Below, one piece after another: positions 44,801-55,667 of a stretch of 64,000 nucleotides of DNA (positions within the stretch are counted from its first letter, which is position 1; each line of letters begins with the position of its first letter). This DNA is from Corydoras sp. C115. Its lineage: Eukaryota; Chordata; Actinopteri; Siluriformes; Callichthyidae. The stretch is from contig JAFMOC010000206.1 in the NCBI GenBank assembly GCA_019802505.1, positions 1,505,001-1,569,000 on the forward strand, given 5' to 3'. A model generated the notes under the pieces. It was not told the DNA's origin and did no database searches. It saw nothing but the letters and a program-made list of their open reading frames with translations. The translations under genes and the position numbers were made by a program.

Positions 44801-46769
44801 ATGAATGAATGACTGTTTTTCTGCATAACTTCTGACTTGTAATGTTCTCAATTGTAAGTCTTTCAGTCATTCATTATCTCCCGCTTTATCCTCTATTAGG
44901 GTCGGGGGGGGGGGTTCCCCATGCCCATCCAGGGGAGAACGTCTCGGGCACTGGGCAGATACACCCAGGACAGGATGCCAATCCATAGCTGGGCACACAC
45001 TCACTCACACAGACACACTCTATATGGGGCAATTTGGAGAACTCAATAGACTTGATCCATGTTTTTGGACTGTGGGAGGAAACCGGAGAACCCGGAGGAA
45101 ACCCACGTGGACACGGGGAGAACATGGAAACTCCACCCAGATGGGGATTCGAACCGGGAATCCCTAGCGCTGAGAGGAGAACGTGCCAACCACTAAGCCA
45201 CCGTGCCGCCATTTGTAAGTCGCTTTGGATAAAAGCGTCTGCTACATGACTAAATGTAAATGTACCTCAAAGTTCAATAAATGTTTGCGAGGGTCGGGGT
45301 ATTAAAGGGCATCTGGTTGAGCGGTTTGTATTCATGTGTTTAGATGAAGCCTGAGATGGAGCGATATGAGTGGGTGGTCATTAAATATCCCGAACTGGCA
45401 AGTGCCGCATCCCATCGTGGAGCCGACGACAACAACACCCCGGCCTCTGGTGCCGACACGAACGCCCAATCCTTACTCCCGGCGGAGGCTCCGCCTAACC
45501 CCGGGGCCGACACCGCCCAGCTCTCGCCGTTCCTCGCGACTCGACATTTTCATCTGAATGCTCGAAACACCTCCATGTTCATGGCGGGAAACTTCGATTC
45601 TATTATTATCGGTGAGTGACATCAAGTATGGTTATGTGACCTCATGCACCGATAGTATATAACAACATAGGGGTGTCTTCAACTAAGGATTTTCATAGTC
45701 GAATCTGATTAGTCAGATTTTCCCTATAGTCGACTGATAGCCGAATCAGTTAAAATTTCACCACAAGATGGCGCTATAAGCGTGGTTTTAAAAAAAGATT
45801 TTTTAAATATATATTTCACTTGTTTTTCTAACAAAAGAAAACCTTTTTTTTTTGTTTTTTCTTTCTAGAAATTAGGATGATTTTATTTGACAAAAGGCTA
45901 TATATATATATAACGAAAACAAAGACATTTCATGGAAAAACTAATGCTTAGCAGCAGCCATGGGCACCCCCATGTGCTCAAAATGGTACATTCGACTATA
46001 AGGTTCATAGTCGACTACGGTTCTCCGAATCGAATCGTCGAATCAGCGAATATTGCAGCTCACCCCTAGTATATAACAACATAGGGGTGTCTTCAACTAA
46101 GGATTTTCATAGTCGAATCTAATTAGTCAGATTTTCCCTATAGTCGACTGATAGTCGAATCAGTTAAAATTTCACCACAAGATGGCGCTATAAGCGTGGT
46201 TTTTAAAAAATAATTTTTTTAATATTTTACTTGTTTTTCTAGAGCACCGTAAATGGGATCCCCATGTGCAACTAACTGCAGGGGGAGCTTTATTAATGTG
46301 TAGCCTATTGTTAAAGCGCACAAATCATTTAAAAAAAATATGAACAGAAATTAGGATGATTTTATTTGACAAAAGGCTATATATATAACCAAAACAAAGA
46401 CATTTCATGTAAAAACTAATGCTTAACAGCAGCCATGGGCGCCCCCATGTGGTCAAAATGGTACATTCGACTATGAGGTTCATAGTCGACTACGGTTCTC
46501 CGAATCGAATCGTCGAATCGGCGAATATTGCAGCTCAACCCTATAACAACAACCAAAAAGTGATGGACTCAATGTTATTGTCTGGACTAAGTGTGTCTTG
46601 TTGTTTTGGGGCAGGAGGGGGCGATGGAAACGCTCTGTATATCGACTCGGAGCTGAATCATGGCAGGACTGAACGATGCTCCACCTTCGACAGTCCGCCG
46701 CTCTGTTCCGAAAGCTTTCAGATTGCCGTCCTCGAGGTGTGGGGCTTCCAGGATGCCATGGCAACCTAA
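41848..46769 (+). CDS. tbc1d24: tbc1d24, TBC and TLDc domain protein, complete coding region
   Basis: Six exons join in frame: 41848-42845, 42945-43103, 43854-43917, 44008-44103, 45344-45611 and 46615-46769, giving 579 residues (human about 559). The first coding exon holds the whole TBC domain, with RSMVYRHLLKALPCR, YCPALPAVTALLLHW and YGDWQRWVLGELPF followed by LVEGFKVLYRVALALLKL. The TLDc domain runs from about residue 340 (IKDIWSWIPERFALCEP) through GHEPTLLLIKTTGGE, CGAFLSTDWEE and FGTGECFVFR to ALYIDSELNHGR and VWGFQDAMAT. The family acts in synaptic vesicle and membrane traffic with ARF6/Rab partners, and in humans its loss causes epilepsy and deafness. Exon 5 has a low-complexity Ala/Pro/Asp-rich insert of about 20 residues beyond the human length. 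The start is the first ATG of the exon (41848), which follows an acceptor near 41806. Exon 1 is GC-rich, unlike the flanks. atp6v0c follows in the same direction, as in human. Confidence 0.96.
43128..43844 (+). mobile_element. two SINEs filling tbc1d24 intron 2
   Basis: Copies 43128-43485 and 43507-43844 make up almost the whole 750-bp intron between coding exons 2 and 3. The second tail (TGAATGAATGAATG) ends 9 bp before the exon at 43854. Confidence 0.92.
44497..44808 (+). mobile_element. main-family SINE inserted in the L2-like tail
   Basis: The head lacks part of the A box (CACGGTGGCACG). It is flanked by TTTTCTGCA on both sides. Confidence 0.87.
44868..45209 (-). mobile_element. main-family SINE inserted in the L2-like tail
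   Basis: A full copy flanked by TTGTAAGTC on both sides, inside the same L2-like fragment. Confidence 0.88.
45668..46068. mobile_element. hAT-like MITE, copy 1
   Basis: The ends are TAGGGGTG and CACCCCTA, with longer imperfect inverted repeats rich in TCGAAT/TCGACTA. It is preceded by TAACAACA and followed by GTATATAACAACA. It has no ORF and lies in the last tbc1d24 intron. Confidence 0.85.
46082..46543. mobile_element. hAT-like MITE, copy 2
   Basis: It is the same element as copy 1, with a longer middle part (about 46240-46350). It is flanked by the perfect 8-bp duplication TAACAACA (46074-46081 and 46544-46551), as expected for the hAT superfamily. Confidence 0.87.
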
Positions 46770-46854
46770 CGACCAATCAGCAGTCAGTGAGGGTGATATG
46801 GGGTTGTGGTTGTTTTTTTCCGTTGTTAAAAAATGTGTTCATCATTAGCAGAAA

Positions 46855-46860
46855 ATTAAA
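46855..46860 (+). terminator. candidate tbc1d24 poly(A) signal
   Basis: ATTAAA lies 86 bp after the stop codon. Weak evidence. Confidence 0.35.
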
Positions 46861-47010
46861 AAGCCAATTTTTTTTTTTGTCATAAAGCTGCACTCAGACT
46901 GCTGAGTAAGACTAAAACCAGCAACTCACTGATCCTAGAACAGCAGCAAACTGCTTTCTGTGTCATTTTAATTCATTGGCTCTTACTTAAACTTCATTCC
47001 TCATAATATT

Positions 47011-47731
47011 AATTCATTCATTCATTCATTATCTTCCGCTTTATCCTCTATTAGGGTCGCGGTGGGGTTCCCCATGTAAATCCAGGGGAGAACGTTTCGG
47101 GCGCTGGGCAGATACACACAGGACAGGGCGCCAATCTATCGCTGGGCACACACTCACTCACACAGACACACTCTATATGGGGCAATTTGGAGAATTCCAT
47201 TGACTTGGTCCATGTTTTTGGACTGTGGGAGGAAACCGGAGAACCTGGAGGAAACCCACGCAGACACGGGGAGAACATGGAAACTCCACCCAGATTTCTC
47301 CCCAAAGCTGGAATTATATCATTAATATTATATTAATATATCAAATCAATATAATATATCAAGGGTGGTACGGTGGCTTAGTGGTTAGCACGTTCTCCTC
47401 TCAGCACTAGGGATTCCCGGTTCGAATCCCCATCTGGGTGGAGTTTCCATGTTCTCCCCGTGTCCACGTGGGTTTCCTCCGGGTTCTCCGGTTTCCTCCC
47501 ACAATCCAAAAACATGGATCAAGTCAATTGAGTTCTCCAAATATAGTTCGCCCCATATAGAGTGTGTCTGTGTGAGTGAGAGTGTGCCCAGTGATAGATT
47601 GGCGCCCTGTCCTGGGTCTATCTGCCCAGCACCCGAGACGTTCTCCCCTGGATGGGCATGGGAACCCCCCCCCCCCCCCCCCCCCCCCCAACCCTAATAG
47701 AGGATAAAGCGGAAGATAATGAATGAATGAA
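47011..47731. mobile_element. minus and plus SINE copies
   Basis: 47011-47296 is a minus copy truncated in the B-box region. 47364-47731 is a full plus copy with its C run expanded to about 24 bases (47666-47689). Confidence 0.87.
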
Positions 47732-49490
47732 TATAACATATCAAAATATCTATATATCAAAATGGGGGACTTCTGACTTAATAATATAACTAGGGGCACC
47801 TCCAGATATTTATAATATCTATAATAATATTTATGAACTCCTTATTTTTGTTGCCTTTTTTTTACAGGGGTAAAACACACCCAAATATAATTGCTCAGGT
47901 TTTAAATAACTATCAATCCAAAATACATAATATTTCATAAACTGGCCAGCCATGTTTAACCTTTATATAAGCATTACCGGCAAGAAAAGCATATATTTAA
48001 GCATATATTTCAGAAATCGTTAATTGCCCCATGACACTTGCTGATATTTGTCCAGAAATGATCACCAACACAATTTAGAAAATAAAAAAATTGCTAATTA
48101 ATATCAGAGTAAGTGCCTAGACCAAGTTGGTCTAAAAAAAAAAAAAAAAGCCTAATTATCGCACAGTGCAAATCCGATTTTTCTTTTATCATCACTTCTG
48201 CAACATATCAGCAGCCACCACAGGTCATTCCTTATATCCAATATTCTGACCAGGCTATTAATGCTGATAATCGTTAATAAATATGATGAAAACAAGTCCT
48301 TATAGCTGATTGGCCGAGTCATCTGTCCAGCCGTGACATCATTGACAATAACACACCTCGGTGCTTCACATTTGTATCAATGTGTGATGTACAAGACATT
48401 ATTTCCAAAGGTTTTTTAGAAACTGCGTTCTGAAATTTGGCCACTAGATGGCAATGATGATAAGCGATCAGCATTCACTTTAAAAACCAGACTAGATTAC
48501 GTCCAGTTTATTAGTTTATGCTTTTAATAAAAGCATTTATGAGAAAAACCTTGTTTTTTTTTCTATTATATTGTTTTTGCAAACATTTGAAAGCAATAAG
48601 ACACTAAGGCAAGTGATTTATTCCCAATGATGCACACCCTCTCATACCTTATTGCTTTATTAACATCATACGTATACATTTCTTATTTCTTGTGATCGGA
48701 GCTTAGTATCAAGTATCTTAGTATCTGTGTGGCTGCACTTTAGTTTATGTTACTCCTGAATGAAGGAACACTTAACCCAGATGTTTGTTTTACACATATC
48801 ATATTGCCGCTTTGTCACATTTAGCCCTCCCCTTTAATGTCTAATTCTTTGCTCTTCATTAATCAATTTTGGGTTATGATGCCATGACCCCGGTTATCCC
48901 CACCGCATAATAAACTGTCAACAGTACGGCAAGTTTGCCCCATCTGCAGCATCAATTCAATGTTAACGCTTGTTAAATGTCCATTGCTTAACCCTCTCGT
49001 GTTAATGGTAGAACTTTATATCTGATTCTTGTGATTCCGTGTCATTGATGGTAGATAAAAAATAGGAATGTCAAATAAATGTCCATGTTGTGTAGCTTTG
49101 CTAAATGTCTAAAATAGGCACCAAGTTCTGAAAAGTCTGAAATGTGAAGTATATTTCTCAGAATAAGATTGTGATTGATCTCCTGTCATATTGAATATCA
49201 TTACGTAATGCATATTATTGTTTTATTTACTTCCTTGTGCCACTGTATGCTGTTGTCTCGATGTTTTAGGTGCTATAGATATAAAATCTTAAAACGGGAA
49301 ACCAGCCCTATGCAGGCGAGGTGCTAAAAATGCATTTACGCCCAAGAACAGTTCAGCATCGCCTGTTAATTTAGCTTCATGTGCGTGTTCTGCATGGACG
49401 GGTTCAATGTGGAGGACAAATTCCAGTGTCTAAGCACTGCAGGCCAAATATATCACTATTCCACAATCACCAATTGAAGCATATTTTATT
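47732..49490. other. intergenic AT-rich stretch, no gene seen
   Basis: About 1.76 kb between tbc1d24 and atp6v0c is free of SINEs. No spliceable coding exon or recognised repeat was found on either strand. Confidence 0.5.
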
Positions 49491-49774
49491 CATTCATTCA
49501 TTCATTATCTTCCGCTTTATCCTCTATTAGGGTCGAGGTGGGGTTCCCCATGCCCAACCCACTCACTCACACAGACACACTCTATATGGGGCAATTTGGA
49601 GAACTCAATTTACTTGCTCCATGTTTTTGGACTGTGGGAGGAAACCGGAGAACCCGGAGGAAACCCACGCGGACACGGGAAGAACATGGAAACTCCACCC
49701 AGATGGGGATTCGAACCGGGAATCCCTAGTGCTGAGAGGAGAACATGCTAAACACTAAGCCACCGTGCCACCCA
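49491..49774 (-). mobile_element. main-family SINE with internal deletion
   Basis: The tail jumps from CATGCCCAAC to CCACTCACTC, losing about 80 bp. The head is complete and AGCATATTTTATT flanks both sides. Confidence 0.87.
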
Positions 49775-49856
49775 GCATATTTTATTTTATTATTATTGTT
49801 TTGGTTGCACTCGGATCAGCTGATCTGACAATTAAAATCATGTCTTTAATTTGAGA

Positions 49857-50450
49857 GCGGCACGGTGGCTTAGTGGTTGGCATGTTCTCCTCTCAGCACT
49901 AGGGATTCCCGGTTCGAATCCCCATCTGGGTGGAGTGTCCATGTTCTCCCCGTGTCCGCGTGGGTTTCCTCCGGGTTCTCCGCTTTCCTCCCACAGTCCA
50001 AAAACATGGTCAATTGAGTTCTCCAAATTTCCCCATATAGAGTGTGTCTGTGTGAGTGAGTGTGTGCCCAGCGATAGATTGACGCCCTGTCCTGGGTGTA
50101 TCATATGTTTTATTGCGGGCAGCACGGTGGCTTAGTGGTTGGCACGTTCTCCTCACAGCACTAGGGATTCTCGGTTCGAATCCCAATCTGGGTGGAGTTT
50201 CCATGTTCTCCCCGTGTCCGCGTGGGTTTCCTCCGGGTTCTCCGCTTTCCTCCCACAGTCCAAATACATGGATCAAGTCAATTGAGTTCTCCAAATTGCC
50301 CCATATAGAGTGTGTCTGTGTGAGTGAGTGTGTGCCCAGCGATAAATTGGTGCCCTGTCCTGGGTGTATCTGCCCAGCGGCCGAAACGTTCTCCCCTGGA
50401 TGGGCATGGGGAACCCCACAGCGACCCTAATAGAGGATAAAGTGGAAGAA
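49857..50450 (+). mobile_element. SINE dimer with CATATGTTTTATTGC linker
   Basis: The first monomer (49857-50099) is truncated at CTGGGTGTAT, the same point as at 41387, followed by the linker and a second monomer (50116-50450). Confidence 0.9.
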
Positions 50451-50977
50451 AAACAAATACACACTTGTAATCATAAAAACGAAGGACTCATATCTGTATA
50501 CATGGTGTGAATGGGGGGGGGGTACATGGGGGGTATGTTCCATGTATGAATGTTGTTGGGGAGTGAACGTGATGATTAGTTTCAAATAATTCATATCATG
50601 TGACTTGTTTAATGTAGAAAACGATGAACGTTGAGATAAATGTCTTTAACCACTTTTGTTTTCAATCACTGAAAACTTCGCATTCACACACTGAAATATA
50701 CAATGGACAACAAGTTCGGCACCTCGTCAATACTTATCTTTTTTTTTATTATAATTATTATTATTATTATGAATTAATATATGTATTTTTTAATAACAAA
50801 AATAAGAGTGGTTAAACACCCTGACTCTAACTCTGTGACTGTCAGTATTATCGTTGTTGTTATCGTTTATGTGATATTCATTGAAGAATATAAATGTGTA
50901 TCAATCTCAATGGAATTGTAAGTAAAGAAATTAAAAACTGCATATTGAATGTCATATGTCATATATGTTTTATTGCG

Positions 50978-52332
50978 GGCAGCACGGCGGCTTAGTGGTT
51001 TAGCATGTTCTCCTCTCAGCACTAGGGATTCCCGGTTTGAATCCCCATCTGGGTGGAGTTTCCATGTTCTCCCCGTGTCCACGTGGGTTTCCTCCAGGTT
51101 CTCCGGTTTCCTCCCACAGTCCAAAAACATGGATCAAGTCAATTGAGTTCTCCAAATTGCCCCATATAGAGTGTGTCTGTGTGAGTGAGTGTGTGCCCAG
51201 CGATGGATTGGCGTCCTGTCCTGGGTGTATCTGCCCAGCGCCCGAGACGTTCTCCCCTGGATGGGCATGGGGAACCCCCCCCCCCACCCCACCGCGACCC
51301 TAATAGAGGATAAAGCGGGAGATAATGAATGAATGAATGTTTTATTGTGTGCGGCACGTTGGCTTAGTGTTTAGCATGTTCTCCTCTCAGCGCTAGGGAT
51401 TCCCAGTTCGAATCCCCATCTGGGTGGAGTTTCCATGTTCTCCCTGTGTCGGCGTGGGTTTCCTCCGGGTTCTCCGGTTTCCTCCCACAGTCCAAAAACA
51501 TGGATCAAGTCAATTGAGTTCTCCAAAAATTGCCCCATAAAGAGTGTGTCTGTGTGAGTGAGTGTGTGCCCAGCGATGGATTGCCCCCCTGTCCTGGGGG
51601 TATCTGCCCAGCACCCGAAACGTTCTCCCCTGGATGGGCATGAGGAACCCCCCCCTCCCCCCCACGACCCTAATAGAGGATAAAGCGGGAGATAATGAAT
51701 GAATGAATGTATTATTGTGTGCGGCACGGTGGCTTAGTGTTTAGCATGTTCTCCTCTCAGCGCTAGGGATTCCCGGTTCGAATCCCCATCTGGGTGGAGT
51801 GTCCATGTTCTCCCCGTGTCCGCGTGGGTTTCCTCCTGGTTCTCCGGTTTCCTCCCACAGTCCAAAATCATGGATCAAGTCAATGGAATTCTCCAAAAAT
51901 TGCCCCATATAGAGTGTGTTTGTGTGAGTGAGTGCGTGCCCAGCGATGGATTGGCGCCCTGTCCTGGGTCTATCTGCCCAGCGCCCCAAACGTTCTCCCC
52001 TGGATGGGCATGGGGAACCCCACCGCGACCCTAATAGAGGATAAAGCGGGAGATAATGAATGAATGAATGTTTTATTGTGTGCGGCACGGTGGCTTAGTG
52101 TTTGGCATGTTCTCCTCTCAGCACTAGGGATTCCCGGTTCGAATCCCCATCTGGGTGGAGTTTCCATGTTCTCCCCGTGTCCGCGTGGGTTTCCTCCTGG
52201 TTCTCCGGTTTCCTCCCACAGTCCAAAAACATGGATCAAGTCAATTGAGTTCTCCAAAAATTGCCCCATATAGAGTGTGTTTGTGTGAGTGAGTGCGTGC
52301 CCGGCGATGGATTGGTGCCCTGTCCTGGGTGA
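50978..52332 (+). repeat. tandem array of four SINE units
   Basis: Units start at about 50978, 51351, 51720 and 52081 (period about 367 bp). They are joined by (GAAT)n-GTTTTATTGTGTG or a one-base variant. The last unit is cut off at CCTGTCCTGGGTG. The third and fourth units share the variant GTTTGTGTGAGTGAGTGCG. Confidence 0.9.
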
Positions 52333-52599
52333 GAAGAACCACCCCCCCCCCCTGTGTTTACACCTTGCAGACCTGAACTGAACAGCGACTCACCTGAGTT
52401 GCCAAAATAAAAGTCCTTTCGTTTTTTTTTTTTAAAAAGTGTAATGACAACAATAGCAAAATGCTAAATAGCTTTAAAAATGCATTTAATTCATTATTCC
52501 CTGGTAAAAGGAATGCAATGGGATGGAAATCAAAGGAAAAACTAATTAAAAAATTAACTTTAAAAAGGCAACGGTAACAACCTTCTTTGTCCAACCGCG

Positions 52600-52870
52600 T
52601 CCCAGAGAGAGCTCACCGGCCAATCCACTCTCAGGACGCTCACACTCTCATCCAATCCCAAAGCACAAGGGCGGGCTTTACCAAATAGGGGGCAAGAAAC
52701 CTAGCGTCGGATGATTGTATCGCTTCGCCATTTTACGTTGTGCTGAGGCGTTTCATCTCGCGGCTCTGAATTCATTAAAAAAAAGGTTAAAATAAGGTTT
52801 TCGGAACGTTATTTAAAGGTTAAGTTAAAGCCGAAATTTAGCCGCAAGCCCCTTAATTCAGTATTCCAAC
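52600..52870 (+). promoter_or_regulatory. atp6v0c promoter region
   Basis: Two CCAAT boxes (52620-52624, 52652-52656) and a GC box (GGGCGGGC, 52669-52676) precede CGCCATTTTACG (YY1-like, about 52726). There is no TATA box, as expected for a housekeeping gene. The start codon is at 52871. Confidence 0.6.
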
Positions 52871-54380
52871 ATGTCTGCTCCCGAGTACTCGCCGTTCTTT
52901 GCTGTAATGGGCGCATCCTCAGCCATGGTCTTCAGCGGTAATTAATTCTTTTAATTGTTTGTCGTTTAATTGTTATAAAAGAGACCGATTTTAACACGGT
53001 TTTGCATTTTTGCCAATTATAATAACATAATAATAATGCGTGTCGTTGGTCTTAAGATGACGTAGGTGTAAAATCAAGGCTTCGGTTCTAATGTTCTAAT
53101 GTTGTATAGTTATTAACGGTAATGTCCGTAATTAGGTTAGATTTATGTTATAGGATGTGATATAGGGAACAAATTTGTATTTGTGTGTGTGGCAGGTGAC
53201 AGGAAGTAGCATTGGTGATGATTGCGTCATCATTCATTAAGTAATTTAAAGGGGGGGGGGGGGGGGGGGTTGGAGTTCGTGCCACATGCCCCCCCCCCAA
53301 GGGCAAACCTTTAGGGCACTGGACAGATACATCCAGGACAGGGCGCCAATCTATCACTGGGCACACTCACTCACACAGACACACTCTATATGGGGCAATT
53401 TGGAGCATTCAGTTTACCTTGAATACATGTTGTATCCATCCATCCATTATCTTGCGCTTTATTCTATATTAGGGTCGCGGGGGGGGGGGGGGGGGGTGTG
53501 CCCATGGCCATCCAGGGGAGAACGTTTCGGGTGCTGGGTAGATACACCCATGACAGGGGGGCAATCTACCACTGGGCACACACTCACTCACACAGACACA
53601 CTCTATATGGGGCAATTTGTAGGTCATGTTTTATCCATCCATCCATTATCTTCCGCTTTATCCTCTATTAGGGTCACGGGGTGGGGGGGGGGCGTGTCCA
53701 TGCCCATCCATGCCCATTCAGGGGAGAACGTTTCGGGCGCTGGGCAAATACACCCAGGAGAGGGCGCCAATCTATCACTGGGCACACACTCACTCGCACA
53801 CACATGGGGCAATTTGGAGAACTCAATTGACCTTGAATCCATGTTTCATCCATCCATCCATTATTTTCTGCTTTATCCTCTATTAGGGTCGCAGGGGGGT
53901 TCCCCATGCCCATCCAGGGGAGAACGTTTCGGGTGCTGGGCAGATACACCCAGGACAGGGGGGCAATCTATAGCTGGGCACACACTCACACAGACATACT
54001 CTATATGGGGCAATTTGGAGCATCCAATTTACCTTGAATCCTTGTTGCCCTACACCATCAGCATCACCATCAGGGGAGAACGTCTCGGGCGCTGGGCAGA
54101 TACACCCAGGAGAGGGTGCCAATCTATCGCTGGAGACAAACTCTATGTGGGGCAATTTGAACGTTAACACATGTTTTTGGACTGTGGGAGGAAACCGGAG
54201 AACCCGGAGGAAACCCACGCGGACACGGGGAGAACATGGAAACTCCACCCAGATGGGGATTCGAACCGGGAATCCCTAGCGCTGAGAGGAGAACGTGCCA
54301 ACCACTAAGCCTATGCATTATATAGATTACCAGTGGTCAACCTTTTATGTGTCCAGCTTTACTAATTATATACTTGTGTA

Positions 54381-54415
<35 letters not shown>

Positions 54416-54892
54416 CACTGGGTGCGGCATACGGCACGGCGAAGAGCGGGACCGGGATCGCCGCGATGTCAGTGATGCGTCCTGAGCTGATCATAAAGTC
54501 CATCATACCCGTGGTCATGGCGGGAATCATCGCCATCTACGGCCTCGTGGTCGCCGTGCTCATTGCCAACAATACGTCCCCGGATGTTCCGCTGTACAAG
54601 TGAGACCCGCTTTCACACTTCTACTCTTTGTAAGCGTTAATGTGAAGTGTCTTACGCTGACGTAACCGAATATTTATTGTTCTCTAGGAGTTTCCTGCAC
54701 CTAGGGGCGGGGCTCAGCGTGGGGCTGAGTGGCCTGGCGGCCGGGTTTGCCATCGGCATCGTGGGAGACGCCGGCGTGCGGGGTACGGCACAGCAGCCGC
54801 GCCTGTTCGTCGGCATGATCCTGATCCTCATCTTCGCCGAGGTGCTGGGACTGTACGGGCTTATCGTGGCCCTCATCCTCTCCACTAAGTGA
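52871..54892 (+). CDS. atp6v0c: atp6v0c, V-type proton ATPase 16 kDa proteolipid subunit c, complete
   Basis: Exons 52871-52937, 54416-54599 and 54688-54892 join to 151 residues (human 155). The protein is the membrane ring subunit of the V0 sector, which carries protons across vacuolar, lysosomal and synaptic vesicle membranes. It shows four hydrophobic helices: FFAVMGASSAMVFSALGAAY, the SIIPVVMAGIIAIYGLVVAV region, GAGLSVGLSGLAAGFAIGI and the ILIFAEVLGLYGLIVALIL segment. The last holds the essential glutamate, near residue 135. The start is the first ATG after a GC-rich promoter and gives MSAPEYSPFFAVMG. Exon 2's acceptor lies directly after a (GT)n run, which serves as its pyrimidine-poor tract. 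Intron 1 contains an unusual array of SINE tail modules and two G homopolymers. It is convergent with nubp2. Confidence 0.97.
53286..54310 (-). repeat. array of SINE tail modules in atp6v0c intron 1
   Basis: About five minus-strand modules of roughly 150-210 bp (near 53286, 53436, 53629, 53844 and 54060) repeat the tail half. Several begin with CCATCCATCCATTATCTT and end near GGGGCAATTTGG. Only the last has a complete head (to 54308). The modules differ from one another and three contain long G runs. Confidence 0.8.
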
Positions 54893-55560
54893 TCTCGGTC
54901 TACGGTATGCTCGGTGGTAACGGGAGTGGCGGCACGGTTGGGGGAGAGGGGGGGGTATGTTGTTGGGATAAGTGTCCTATTCAAAGGAGGAAAATTCCTC
55001 CACATACATGTTCGATTTCTGCCCCGGCCAAATTCCCATTTTCGGTTCTTCTCTCTAACCCACTATCTTGTTCTCTACACCAGTCTATCTCCCCGACATC
55101 TCTCTCTCTTTAGCGGCCCACCTCTCGGCCAGTCTCCCGGTCAGTCTGATTTCGCACCCGTCTGTATATTTCTTTCCATACTAGGCGGTCAACCCCTCCC
55201 CGTCGCTCGCTCGGTCAGCCCGTCCCTCTCTGCTCTTCCTTCTTTAGGATTTAGGTGTATTATTCTCATTTGTACAGTTGGAGTTTCTTGTGAATCAGAT
55301 GTATTTTTATTCATTGGTTTTATTTATATACAGACCGTGTTGACGTTGATGTTTCTGTGACGGCACACCACGGGTGAGCGGTTCCTCCAGACTCGGCTGG
55401 TTGCCGGGAACATGGTTCCTTTATGTATCCGTCAGTCTGGGTATGAGTGTGTTCTCATGCTGTGGTGAAACAGAAGGCATGAGTTGCTGTATTTAGTGTC
55501 TACTTCTCCTTTGTGATGATGCCTTGTAATAAAAATGGTTGTCTCTGTATTTATGACCTG
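54893..55560 (+). other. atp6v0c 3' untranslated region
   Basis: Free of SINEs, moderately GC-rich and ending shortly after AATAAA at 55528-55533. A minus-strand open frame at 54652-55005 is only the complement of exon 3. Confidence 0.7.
55528..55533 (+). terminator. atp6v0c poly(A) signal
   Basis: AATAAA followed by TGGTTGTCTCTGTATT, a GT-rich downstream element. Confidence 0.65.
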
Positions 55561-55667
55561 CTTCGTATTCCACAGTTGTATGTGTGTGTCTGAGTGGAAA
55601 ACCCTTTTGGAGTATGTTTAAAATACAAAACAGATTTGGGAGTCAAGCTGCATCTGCAATTTAGTTA

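Larger units (their letters stand above)
44130..45262 (+). mobile_element. L2-like LINE 3' end interrupted by two SINE insertions
   Basis: The reading frame from SLHWRPVAARIQYKSLTLAY to SRRSGDDRHLVVPPHRG matches the fragment at 3648-4172. The 3' tail is interrupted by a plus-strand SINE (44497-44808) and a minus-strand SINE (44868-45209), and resumes as AAGTCGCTTTGGATAAAAGC at 45216-45262. It lies in the tbc1d24 intron between exons 4 and 5. Confidence 0.75.

Noticed and set aside
53286..54167. A 293-residue plus-strand open frame in atp6v0c intron 1
   Set aside because: It consists of repeated SINE tail modules and the frame is interrupted only by chance.
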